Shown here: positions 43,727 to 51,859 of the stretch, piece by piece
Layout: every line of letters starts with the position of its first letter
Numbering within the stretch: position 1 is the first letter of the stretch
From: Oceanirhabdus sp. W0125-5
Lineage (GTDB): Bacteria > Bacillota > Clostridia > Clostridiales > Clostridiaceae
DNA length: 64,000 bases
Direction of reading: 5' to 3'
Assembly: GCF_027938815.1 (NCBI RefSeq)
Contig: NZ_CP115913.1
Location: forward strand, 2,762,001-2,826,000
Notes under the pieces: model-generated
What the model was told of the DNA's origin: nothing
The model's input: the letters and a program-made list of their open reading frames with translations, nothing else
Databases searched by the model: none
Made by a program: the position numbers and the translations under genes

Positions 43727-45178
43727 TTATACTGAAACTGATTCTTCTTTTGGAGATTTTTCTAGCTTCTTGATACCGATGCCAGTATAACCATAGAATA
43801 CTGCGATTATTGGACATAAGATGTTCAAGAATGCGTATATAGCGAATCCATCAGGTCCCCAAGGTCCTACACCTAAGAATTTGGTCATTGTAGCACCACA
43901 TGTGTTCCATGGAATAAATGGTGAAGTAACTGTACCAGCATCTTCTAGAGTTCTTGATAGGTTTCTAGGATCTAAACCTTTATCCACGTAAATATCTTTA
44001 TACATTCTTCCAGGAAGTACTATTGAAAGATATTGGTCACCTGTTAATAGGTTTGTTGCAATACATGTAATAACTGTTGTAAGAACAATAGAACCAGTTT
44101 TCTTAGCAAATCTCATAATGCTCATTGCAATAGTTTCAAGTTGTTTAGTTTTTTCCATAACACCACCGAAGCACATAGCGCAGATGATTAATGAAACAGT
44201 CCATAACATACTATCTAAACCACCGCGGGTTAATAGATCATTAAGAGAATCAATAACAGTTTGAGAAACAACACCACTAAGTACTTCTGTATTTAATTCA
44301 AATCCGTAATGAGCAGCTCCAATTATTTCAGTCATACCAGCACCTTGGAAAATCCATGCAAATAGTCCTCCGAGAACTACTCCACCAATAAGACCAGGTA
44401 TTGCCGGTACACGCATAACAACAATAAGTATTACTAAAATTGGTGGTATGAATAATAATGGATTAATATTAAATACTGCATCTAATCCAGTTAAAATTTC
44501 GTTAACTTGAACAGTGTCGATTTGTTTTCCTGCAAATCCGAATCCAAGAATTGCATATATAACCAATGATATTAATAAAGCAGGACCAGTAGTCCATAAC
44601 ATATGTCTAATATGAGTGAATAGATCAGTTCCAGCCATAGCAGGAGCCAAGTTTGTAGTATCAGATAAAGGTGACATCTTGTCCCCAAAATATGCTCCAG
44701 ATACTATAGCACCAGCAGTCATTCCAAGAGGAATTCCTAATCCAGTTCCAACACCAATAAGTGCAATACCGATAGTACCAGCTGTAGTCCAAGAACTACC
44801 TGTTGCAAGTGATACAATTGCACAAAGAAGACAAGCGGCTACTAAGAATATACTAGGTGTTATTATTTTTAAACCATAGAATATCATAGTTGGAACGATA
44901 CCAGCAAGAATCCATGTACCAATAATTGCACCAATGATCATTAAAATTAAACATGCTTGCATAGCTAACTTAATAGTATCAATAATTCCTTCTTCAATTT
45001 CCTTCCAGGTGTATCCCCCGATTAAACCCATAAATGAAGCAAAAACAGCACCAGCGATAAGTGCGATGTGAGGATCTCCACCCCAAAACTTAAGTGTACA
45101 TACTAGGAATACAACTAAGAAAATTAAACTTAGTAATGATAACCCCAAACTCATTTTTTTAACCTTACCAGTAGTCAA
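43727..45178 (-). CDS. nhaC: Na+/H+ antiporter of the NhaC family
   Basis: 483-residue polytopic antiporter. Characteristic segments are GSSWTTAGTIGIALIGVG, the GAYFGDKMSPLSDTTNLAPAM region and VTSPFIPWNTCGATM. NhaC members exchange Na+ (sometimes with an amino or organic acid) for protons. As I recall, an nhaC gene belongs to the ornithine degradation cluster of C. sticklandii; here it lies about 33 kb away. The TTG start is 8 nt after GGGGGG. Confidence 0.9.
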   Translation of the reverse strand: MTTGKVKKMSLGLSLLSLIFLVVFLVCTLKFWGGDPHIALIAGAVFASFMGLIGGYTWKEIEEGIIDTIKLAMQACLILMIIGAIIGTWILAGIVPTMIFYGLKIITPSIFLVAACLLCAIVSLATGSSWTTAGTIGIALIGVGTGLGIPLGMTAGAIVSGAYFGDKMSPLSDTTNLAPAMAGTDLFTHIRHMLWTTGPALLISLVIYAILGFGFAGKQIDTVQVNEILTGLDAVFNINPLLFIPPILVILIVVMRVPAIPGLIGGVVLGGLFAWIFQGAGMTEIIGAAHYGFELNTEVLSGVVSQTVIDSLNDLLTRGGLDSMLWTVSLIICAMCFGGVMEKTKQLETIAMSIMRFAKKTGSIVLTTVITCIATNLLTGDQYLSIVLPGRMYKDIYVDKGLDPRNLSRTLEDAGTVTSPFIPWNTCGATMTKFLGVGPWGPDGFAIYAFLNILCPIIAVFYGYTGIGIKKLEKSPKEESVSV

Positions 45179-45209
45179 AATAAATTCCCCCCTTATTGTT
45201 TATAAATCT

Positions 45210-45239
45210 ATTATAATACAAAATATTCAGAAAATTCAA
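45210..45239 (-). promoter_or_regulatory. Sigma-A promoter of nhaC
   Basis: On the minus strand, -35 TTGAAT (45239-45234), 18-bp spacer, -10 TATAAT (45215-45210). The leader is about 25 nt. Confidence 0.5.
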
Positions 45240-45393
45240 TAACTATTCCGAAAAAATCATAAATATTCATTAAAACTTGCAAGAAATTTTAATTTATCAT
45301 TCAAAAAAGATGGTGTAAAAGGAGGAATTACGGTGAGTGATTTATTATGATATAATATTATTCGCAAGAAAAATGAAGTATGGAGGTAAAAAT

Positions 45394-46632
45394 ATGCCTT
45401 TAGCAGATAGAATAAGACCTAATAGTATATATGAATTTTATGGACAGGAACATTTATTAGGTAAAAATAAAGTCTTAAGAAGGATTCTTGAATCGGGTAA
45501 TATACCTAATATGATATTTTATGGACCACCAGGAGTTGGAAAGACAACAGTGGCTAATATTTTAGCAGAAAAGTCTCAGAAAAAGATATATAAACTAAAT
45601 GCATCCAATTGTTCTACAAAGGACATTGAAAAAGTCGTGAAAGAGTTAAATAGTTTTATGGGGTATAAGGGGGTTATTTTATATTTAGATGAGATACAGA
45701 ATTTTAATAAAAAACAGCAGCAATCCCTTTTAGAGTATATTGAAGATGGAAGAATTACATTAATATCAAGTACTACAGAGAATCCATACTTTTCAATTTA
45801 TAAAGCTATATTGAGCAGAAGTATTATATTCGAATTTAAACCACTACAAAAAGAAGATATTATAAATGGACTTAAAAGAGCAGTAGGGTTGATAAAAAAT
45901 GAAGATGAAAAATTTGATGTTACAGATAAAGCATTAAACTATATAAGTGAAATTTCTAGTGGGGATATGAGAAAATCATTAAATGTTTTAGAAACGAGTT
46001 ATAACTTTAAAGGAAGAGGAAAAGTGGTGGAACCAGAAGATGTAGAAGCATTATATCAGAGTAATATGCGATTTGATCCATCAGGAGATGAACATTATAA
46101 TATTTTGAGTTTCCTTCAAAAGAGCATAAGGGGAAGTGATGAAAACGCTGCTATACACGCTCTTGCCAGATTAGTAAAAGGGGGAGATCTTATATCCATC
46201 TGCAGAAGACTATTAGTAATAGCCGCTGAGGATATTGGAATGGCACATCCACAAGCAATCTCAGTTGTTCATTCATGCACCACAGCTGCAAAAGAAGTTG
46301 GTTTTCCAGAGGCTAGAATAATTCTAGCTCAGGCGGTTATTTATCTGGCAACTCTACCAAAATCAAATAGTGCATACTTAGCAATAGATTCTGCACTTAA
46401 TGATTTAAATACAAAGGACTGTGGAGATATACCTGTTTACTTAAAGGATGCTCATTATGGAGGAGCTAAGAAGCTAGGTGTTACCGGATATAAATATCCA
46501 CATAACTATGAAAATCATTATGTAAAACAGCAATATTTACCAGATGATATAAAAGATACAATATATTATAATCCTCAAAATAATAAGTATGAAAATGCAC
46601 TTAAAATATATTGGGATAAGGTAAAAAAATAA
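45394..46632 (+). CDS. rarA: Replication-associated recombination protein RarA (MgsA)
   Basis: Clamp-loader-like AAA+ ATPase of 412 residues acting at stalled replication forks. Walker A is GPPGVGKTT and Walker B LYLDEIQNF; sensor SSTTENPYFSI follows, and the C-terminal tetramerisation domain includes LVKGGDLISICRRLLVIAAEDIG and AHYGGAKKLG. I chose the ATG at 45394 behind TGGAGG; the frame runs 19 codons further upstream but without a site. Upstream of iscR, as in many clostridia. Confidence 0.9.
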   Translation: MPLADRIRPNSIYEFYGQEHLLGKNKVLRRILESGNIPNMIFYGPPGVGKTTVANILAEKSQKKIYKLNASNCSTKDIEKVVKELNSFMGYKGVILYLDEIQNFNKKQQQSLLEYIEDGRITLISSTTENPYFSIYKAILSRSIIFEFKPLQKEDIINGLKRAVGLIKNEDEKFDVTDKALNYISEISSGDMRKSLNVLETSYNFKGRGKVVEPEDVEALYQSNMRFDPSGDEHYNILSFLQKSIRGSDENAAIHALARLVKGGDLISICRRLLVIAAEDIGMAHPQAISVVHSCTTAAKEVGFPEARIILAQAVIYLATLPKSNSAYLAIDSALNDLNTKDCGDIPVYLKDAHYGGAKKLGVTGYKYPHNYENHYVKQQYLPDDIKDTIYYNPQNNKYENALKIYWDKVKK

Positions 46633-46656
46633 TGAGTGAAAAATCTATATAAAATG

Positions 46657-46685
46657 TTGACAAAAATACTCGGTTTTGCTATTAT
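46657..46685 (+). promoter_or_regulatory. Promoter of iscR-iscS-iscU-mnmA with possible IscR site
   Basis: -35 TTGACA, 17-bp spacer, -10 TATTAT. The spacer contains ATACTCGGTTTTG, and AGTAAAACACTCAG follows at 46707-46719, so ACTCGG and ACTCAG recur on both sides of the start. That placement suits autorepression by the Fe-S regulator encoded next. Confidence 0.7.
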
Positions 46686-46737
46686 TGTTATGATAAATTA
46701 AACAGAGTAAAACACTCAGAATTAGAGGAGTGATTTA

Positions 46738-47160
46738 ATGAAACTTTCTACAAAAGGTAGATATGGAGTTAAAGCTATGGTGGATTTAGCTATTCATTAT
46801 GGTGATAAGCCTGTATCTATAAAAAATATTAGTGAGAGTCAAAAAATATCTGAATATTACTTAGAACAATTATTCTCCAGTTTGAGAAAAGCAGGTTTGA
46901 TAAAGAGTATCAGAGGTGCAGGTGGCGGATATATTCTAAATGATACACCAGAGAATATTACTATACATAAGATATTAGATGTTCTAGAAGGACCAATTGA
47001 AATATCCACATGTCTTGAAAATAGTTCTTGTAACAACATTGAATGTTGTGCAACAAGAGTTGTTTGGAAAAAGATAAAGGATAGTATAGATGATGTTACT
47101 AAATCTATTACCTTACAAGATATAGTTAATGACTATAAAAAGATGAGTGATAAGGAGTGA
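46738..47160 (+). CDS. iscR: Rrf2-family Fe-S regulator IscR
   Basis: 140-residue winged-helix repressor that senses cellular Fe-S status through a bound cluster. The N-terminal HTH ([21 protein letters not shown] ... [21 protein letters not shown]) is followed by a cluster loop with C92, C98, C103 and C104. The three E. coli IscR ligands are C92, C98 and C104, so the positions agree exactly. It heads the iscS-iscU-mnmA genes and probably represses them. Confidence 0.9.
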   Translation: MKLSTKGRYGVKAMVDLAIHYGDKPVSIKNISESQKISEYYLEQLFSSLRKAGLIKSIRGAGGGYILNDTPENITIHKILDVLEGPIEISTCLENSSCNNIECCATRVVWKKIKDSIDDVTKSITLQDIVNDYKKMSDKE

Positions 47161-47165
47161 TAAAT

Positions 47166-48353
47166 ATGGAAAAAAGAAATATATATATGGATCATGCTGC
47201 AACAACATACGTTAAGCCAGAAGTGTTAGAAGAGATGATACCATACTTCACTGAGAATTTTGGTAACCCATCCTCTATATATTCTCTTGCTAGAACAACA
47301 AACATGGCAATTGATGCAAGTAGAGAAAAAGTAGCAAAGGCTATTAATGCCGATAGAAGAGAGATTTTCTTTACTGGTGGTGGATCAGAAGCAGATAACT
47401 GGGCAATTAAAGGGTATGTTAATGCTAACAAACACAAAGGAAACCACATAATTACAACAACTATTGAACATCATGCTATTCTTCATGTTTGTGAATATCT
47501 TGAGAAGAAGGGGTTTGAGGTTACATACCTTCCAGTTGATGAGAAAGGTTTCATAAATTTAGAAGATTTAAAAAATGCTATAAAAGATACAACTATCTTA
47601 GTTTCAATAATGTTTGCTAATAATGAAATTGGTACAATTCAATCAGTTAAAGAAATTGGAGCGATTTGTAGAGAGAAGAAGGTAGTTTTCCATACAGATG
47701 CTGTTCAGGCAGTAGGTCATATACCTGTAGATGTACAAGAAATGAATATTGATATGCTTTCTATGGCTGCACATAAGTTTTATGGACCTAAAGGTGTAGG
47801 AGCTCTTTATGTAAGAAAAGGTATAAGATTAGATAATCTTGTACATGGAGGAGCACAAGAGAGAAATAGAAGAGCAGGTACTGAAAATATTCCAGGAATA
47901 ATTGGTATGGCTAAAGCTCTTGAGTTAGCTGTAGAAAATATGGAAGAAGAAAATAAAAAGCTAGTTATGTTAAGAGATAAGCTTATAAACGGTCTTTTAG
48001 AAAAAGTTCCATATAGTAGATTAAATGGACCAAGAGGAGAGAAGAGACTTCCTGGAAATTCAAATATTACTTTCGAGTTTATTGAAGGAGAATCAATACT
48101 TCTTATGTTAGATGCAAAAGGAATTGCAGCTTCTAGTGGAAGTGCATGTACTTCAGGGTCTTTAGATCCATCACATGTATTACTTGCTATTGGATTACCT
48201 CATGAGATAGCACATGGATCATTAAGACTATCACTAGGTGAAAGATCTACTGAAGAAGAGGTTGATTATGTTTTAGAGGTTGTTCCAGCTATTGTTCAAA
48301 GATTAAGAGAAATGTCACCATTATGGGATAATAATTCTAAGGGGGAAAAGTAA
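47166..48353 (+). CDS. iscS: Cysteine desulfurase
   Basis: PLP enzyme of 395 residues that moves sulfur from cysteine to a persulfide for Fe-S assembly and tRNA thiolation. The N-terminal [10 protein letters not shown], the PLP lysine in [11 protein letters not shown] and the catalytic cysteine in [16 protein letters not shown] are all present. The ATG at 47166 is 8 nt after AAGGAG. It sits 1 nt before iscU. Confidence 0.95.
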   Translation: MEKRNIYMDHAATTYVKPEVLEEMIPYFTENFGNPSSIYSLARTTNMAIDASREKVAKAINADRREIFFTGGGSEADNWAIKGYVNANKHKGNHIITTTIEHHAILHVCEYLEKKGFEVTYLPVDEKGFINLEDLKNAIKDTTILVSIMFANNEIGTIQSVKEIGAICREKKVVFHTDAVQAVGHIPVDVQEMNIDMLSMAAHKFYGPKGVGALYVRKGIRLDNLVHGGAQERNRRAGTENIPGIIGMAKALELAVENMEEENKKLVMLRDKLINGLLEKVPYSRLNGPRGEKRLPGNSNITFEFIEGESILLMLDAKGIAASSGSACTSGSLDPSHVLLAIGLPHEIAHGSLRLSLGERSTEEEVDYVLEVVPAIVQRLREMSPLWDNNSKGEK

Positions 48354-48354
48354 T

Positions 48355-48792
48355 ATGTTATACAGTGAAAAGGTTATGGATCATTTTACGAATCCAAGAA
48401 ATGTTGGAGAAATTGCTGATGCAAATGGTATTGGTGAAGTTGGAAATGCAAAATGTGGAGATATAATGAGAATATATCTTAAGATAGAAGATAACATAGT
48501 TAAAGATGCTAAGTTCAAGACTTTTGGTTGTGGAAGTGCAATAGCATCATCAAGTATGGCTACAGAGTTAATCATTGGTAAAACTGTAGAAGAGGCTTGG
48601 GAACTTTCAAATAAAGCAGTAGCTGAAGCTTTAGATGGTCTTCCACCAGTAAAAATGCACTGCTCTGTTTTAGCTGAAGAAGCTATTCATAAGGCAATTA
48701 ATGATTATAGAGAAAAAGCTGGACTTGAATTATGGGATTTTGAAGAGACAGATCATGATGAATTACATGATCACGTTCACGGAGACGAATAG
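48355..48792 (+). CDS. iscU: Fe-S cluster assembly scaffold
   Basis: 145-residue NifU-N/IscU scaffold on which [2Fe-2S] clusters are built. The three ligand cysteines are C34 (AKCGD), C59 (FGCGSA) and C103 (MHCSV), with D36 beside the first. The C-terminal tail is rich in His, Asp and Glu ([15 protein letters not shown]), which could bind metal and is a clostridial feature. AAGGGGGAAAAG precedes the ATG. Only 14 nt separate it from mnmA. Confidence 0.95.
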   Translation: MLYSEKVMDHFTNPRNVGEIADANGIGEVGNAKCGDIMRIYLKIEDNIVKDAKFKTFGCGSAIASSSMATELIIGKTVEEAWELSNKAVAEALDGLPPVKMHCSVLAEEAIHKAINDYREKAGLELWDFEETDHDELHDHVHGDE

Positions 48793-48806
48793 AAATAGGT
48801 GAGTTT

Positions 48807-49883
48807 ATGAAAAAGAAAGTAGTTATAGGTATGAGCGGTGGAGTTGATAGCTCAGTAGCTGCATACCTTTTAAAAGAAGAGGGATATGATGTTATTGGAA
48901 TCATGTTAAAACAGGTTCCAGATGACGAAGAATATGGAGATGACTATGGCGGATGTTGTTCATTATCTGCAACAGAGGATGCTAGGCGAGTTGCCAATAA
49001 GCTTGATATCCCATTCTATGTATTAAACTTCAAGAGAATTTTTGAAGAAAGAGTAATTAATCCTTTTATTGAGGAATATATGAGTGGAAGAACACCTAAC
49101 CCTTGTGTTATGTGTAACCAGAAGGTAAGATTCAGTGAGTTTTTAAGAAAAGCTCAGACTTTTGGAGCGGAGTATTTAGCAACAGGGCACTATGCTAGAG
49201 TAGAACAAGTTGGAGATAGATATCTTTTAAAGAAACCGTTAGATGAAAAAAAAGATCAAACTTACATGCTATATACTCTTAAGCAGGAGCAGTTAAGTCG
49301 TATTATAATGCCAAATGCTAAATATACTAAGCCTGAAATAAGAGAAATTGCTGAAAAAATTGGATTAGATGTTTCTCATAAAAAGGATAGTTTTGAAATA
49401 TGTTTTATTCCTGATAATGAGCATGGGAAATTTATTGAAAGAAAAACAGAAGGTAAAGTTAAACCAGGAAATTTTGTAGATGAAAATGGAAAAATCCTTG
49501 GTAAACATAAGGGAATAGCCTATTACACAGTTGGTCAACGAAAAGGATTAGGATTATCACTTGGAAAACCAGGTTTTGTAATAGCAATAAATCCTGAGAA
49601 GAATGAAGTTGTTATTGGAGATCAAGAAGAAATATTCCAAGATACTTTAATAGCTAAAAATCTTAACTTTATTCCTTTTGATGAATTGACTGAAGAGAAA
49701 AGAGTAACAGCAAAAATTCGATATGCTGCTAAAGAAGAACCTGCAACCTTAATTCCAATGGATGATGGAACTGTGAAAGTAGTCTTTGATGAAAAAGTCA
49801 GAGCTATTACAGCAGGACAGTCTGTTGTATTCTATGATGGAGATATTGTTGTGGGCGGTGGAGTTATTGATAAAGTGCTTTAA
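48807..49883 (+). CDS. mnmA: tRNA-specific 2-thiouridylase
   Basis: Adenylates and thiolates U34 of tRNA(Lys/Glu/Gln), taking sulfur from IscS. 358 residues: the PP-loop SGGVDSS, the catalytic cysteine in [12 protein letters not shown] and the second in EICFIP, plus the C-terminal beta-barrel. Co-transcribed with its sulfur donor iscS. A start with a weak site (AGGTGAG) lies 14 nt after iscU. Followed by repeat fragment G, which serves as terminator. Confidence 0.95.
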   Translation: MKKKVVIGMSGGVDSSVAAYLLKEEGYDVIGIMLKQVPDDEEYGDDYGGCCSLSATEDARRVANKLDIPFYVLNFKRIFEERVINPFIEEYMSGRTPNPCVMCNQKVRFSEFLRKAQTFGAEYLATGHYARVEQVGDRYLLKKPLDEKKDQTYMLYTLKQEQLSRIIMPNAKYTKPEIREIAEKIGLDVSHKKDSFEICFIPDNEHGKFIERKTEGKVKPGNFVDENGKILGKHKGIAYYTVGQRKGLGLSLGKPGFVIAINPEKNEVVIGDQEEIFQDTLIAKNLNFIPFDELTEEKRVTAKIRYAAKEEPATLIPMDDGTVKVVFDEKVRAITAGQSVVFYDGDIVVGGGVIDKVL

Positions 49884-49884
49884 T

Positions 49885-49957
49885 GTAGAATGGATAATTG
49901 ATAATGTATAATAAAGGAAGCTTCTGCCCATTGGGGTAGAAGCTTTTGTATTTTTAA
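49885..49957 (+). terminator. Repeat fragment G used as terminator after mnmA
   Basis: A repeat arm of the AATGGATAATTGATAATG type (49886-49910) begins 1 nt after the mnmA stop and runs into AAGCTTCTGCCC/GGGTAGAAGCTT (12-bp stem with one G-T pair) and a T-rich tail. The hairpin has the layout of the family's terminal hairpins. Only one end of the element is present. Confidence 0.8.
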
Positions 49958-50046
49958 TTTAATTTATTTCACTTTTATAAATAAGAGTCGTGCTTCATGA
50001 GAATAATAAACAAAAGTAAGTGAAAAACAAAAAGCGGTGATTAGGT

Positions 50047-50514
50047 ATGTACAGAAAATATGATTTTATGTCAATGGAGATTTATAATTTAAAAGGGAAG
50101 CGATTAGGAACAGTAAATGATATTTGTTTTAATTTTAGTAATAATACTGTAGTGGGTTTTTTGGTAGAGAGTGCTGTCCCCTTTAAGAAAAATGGATTTA
50201 TTCATAAAAATGATGTAATTTATTTTAATGATAATATGATTGTAAAGGAATTTGGTGATAAAGATGGAATTCCACTAAAAAGTATACTAAATATGGATGT
50301 ATATAATCTTGATGGACATATAGTTGGAATTGTTAGTGATGTTATTATTGACAAAGAATTAAGGGTCGTTGCATTGGCTTTGAGCAGTGGATTGCTAAAA
50401 GATTTTTTTGAGGGAAGAAGAATAATTTCTGCGAAGCGAATCATATTAGGTGAAGAGAATCTTATTTATTATGGAAAAGAAAGAATAATATTTAGAAATC
50501 TTGCACATCTTTAA
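50047..50514 (+). CDS. PRC-barrel domain protein
   Basis: 155 residues made of two PRC-barrel repeats: first MEIYNLKGKRLGTVNDICFNF, second LDVYNLDGHIVGIVSDVIIDK by alignment of M-[DE]-[IV]-Y-N-L-[DK]-G. The fold occurs in RimM and photosynthetic reaction-centre H subunits and in small spore or stress proteins. No catalytic residues. 13 nt before the AI-2E transporter gene, so probably an operon partner. Confidence 0.75.
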   Translation: MYRKYDFMSMEIYNLKGKRLGTVNDICFNFSNNTVVGFLVESAVPFKKNGFIHKNDVIYFNDNMIVKEFGDKDGIPLKSILNMDVYNLDGHIVGIVSDVIIDKELRVVALALSSGLLKDFFEGRRIISAKRIILGEENLIYYGKERIIFRNLAHL

Positions 50515-50527
50515 AGGGGGGGATGGT

Positions 50528-51556
50528 TTGAAGCTTAATAAAGATAATTTAAGAAGGATAATTGCAATATTTATTATAGGTATAGTAATAGCTTTATCTG
50601 TCAGTGTTCCGCCTATAAGAGGAATTGTAGAGTTGATTTTTTTTAGTTTTATACTTTCATATGCCTTAAAGCCTATTCATAATATATTAGTAGAGAGAGG
50701 AATTAATAGAGCCTTCAGTGCAGTTGTAATTATCTTTTCATTTCTAATGATTTTTATCTCAGCCATATTATTGGTGATTCCCAGCATTATTAAGGAAGGA
50801 AGTAACATACTGAAGCTATTGGAAGGTATAGGGGAATTCATAAATAATTTTTCATTTAAAATTGAGATATTAGAAGATCTTAAACTCATGGATAATGTAA
50901 TGGAAAAGGGTAGTGAGTTTTTGGAATCCACAGCAAATAAAATGATTGAGAATAGTATGAAGTGGGTAGTATCCTTTAAAGAGAATATTGTGAAATCAGT
51001 TGGTATTCCAATTATTGCATTTTTCTTTTTAAGTGAAGGAGATAAATTAGGAAATAAAATACTTGTCTTATTCTCATATAAGCGCAGAAGAATAATTGCA
51101 AATATTTTAAGAGATATTGATAGAGTATTAACTAAATACATTTTAAGTGAATTAATTCTTTGTATTATAATAGCACTATCAACATATGTGATTTTAAAGG
51201 TCTATAATGTGGAATTTCCATTATTACTTTCTTTAATCAATGGAATACTTAATATAATTCCATACTTTGGTGCACCAATAGGAGCAATGATTGTAATTTT
51301 AGTTGCAATTGTTAATGGTAATGGAGCATGGTTGTACATAATTATTTGGATTGTAATAAGTCAAGGGGTTGAAAGTAACATTATTAGCCCTATGATTATT
51401 GGAGAAAGTGTTAATATGCATCCTGTAATGATAATTGTCCTTTTAATATTTGGTGGAGAAATTGGAGGTTTCATTGGTATGGTTCTTGCTATACCTGTAG
51501 GGGTAATTATAAAAGTGTTGTATATTGATATAAATCATTTCCTTTTTTGCAAATAA
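50528..51556 (+). CDS. AI-2E family (PerM-like) transporter
   Basis: 342-residue membrane protein with about eight helices and a characteristic long amphipathic region between helices 3 and 4. Conserved points are FILSYALKPI near the N-terminus and INIIPYFGAPIGA-type IPYFGAPIGAMI near residue 255. The family exports various solutes (AI-2, Na+, possibly metabolites). I chose the TTG at 50528, 7 nt after AAAGGGGGGG; an in-frame ATG at 50501 overlaps the previous gene and lacks a site. Confidence 0.8.
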   Translation: MKLNKDNLRRIIAIFIIGIVIALSVSVPPIRGIVELIFFSFILSYALKPIHNILVERGINRAFSAVVIIFSFLMIFISAILLVIPSIIKEGSNILKLLEGIGEFINNFSFKIEILEDLKLMDNVMEKGSEFLESTANKMIENSMKWVVSFKENIVKSVGIPIIAFFFLSEGDKLGNKILVLFSYKRRRIIANILRDIDRVLTKYILSELILCIIIALSTYVILKVYNVEFPLLLSLINGILNIIPYFGAPIGAMIVILVAIVNGNGAWLYIIIWIVISQGVESNIISPMIIGESVNMHPVMIIVLLIFGGEIGGFIGMVLAIPVGVIIKVLYIDINHFLFCK

Positions 51557-51592
51557 CATAAAATACAATGAAATGGTGATGATAGGAAAGCA

Positions 51593-51621
51593 TTGACAGA
51601 AGGTAGTTTTTTTCATATAAT
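51593..51621 (+). promoter_or_regulatory. Perfect-consensus sigma-A promoter upstream of alaS
   Basis: TTGACA, 17 bp, TATAAT: all twelve hexamer positions match. Start point near 51628. A terminator hairpin begins about 26 nt later, so the primary transcript is either very short or attenuated. Confidence 0.85.
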
Positions 51622-51653
51622 CATCTTAAGTTGGATAGTTATAATTTTATTCT

Positions 51654-51690
51654 ACTTTTATTTCTTAGAAATAAAAGTTTTTATTCTTTT
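51654..51690 (+). terminator. Terminator hairpin in the alaS leader
   Basis: ACTTTTATTTC/GAAATAAAAGT, a perfect 11-bp stem with a TTA loop, followed by TTTTATTCTTTT. It lies downstream of the consensus promoter and about 170 nt before alaS. It could also stop transcripts from the AI-2E gene. Confidence 0.75.
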
Positions 51691-51740
51691 AGTAATAAAA
51701 ATGAAATTAATTAAGTTAAAATACATAAGGGTTTTATAGG

Positions 51741-51832
51741 GATTCCAAGTTGAAACTAAACTTATACACACTCAAAACTCATTGAAGAGCTGTGATTTTG
51801 AGTGGGTATAAATTAAGTTTAACTATGGATTC
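51741..51832 (+). promoter_or_regulatory. Long imperfect hairpin in the alaS leader
   Basis: A four-part nested stem: GATTCCAAGTT with AACTATGGATTC (one mismatch, one bulge), TAAACTTA with TAAGTTTA, TATAC with GTATA, and CTCAAAA with TTTTGAG, closed by an 18-nt loop. It ends 13 nt before the AGGAGG of alaS. The T-box consensus (AGGGTGGNACCGCG) is absent, so this is not a standard aminoacyl-tRNA T-box. The sensed signal, if any, is unknown. Confidence 0.6.
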
Positions 51833-51859
51833 TTTATAATTGAACGGAGGAGATTAAAA

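Noticed and set aside
51628..51859. T-box riboswitch for alaS
   Set aside because: No AGGGTGGNACCGCG element and no T-box-like antiterminator can be drawn; the leader is structured in another way.
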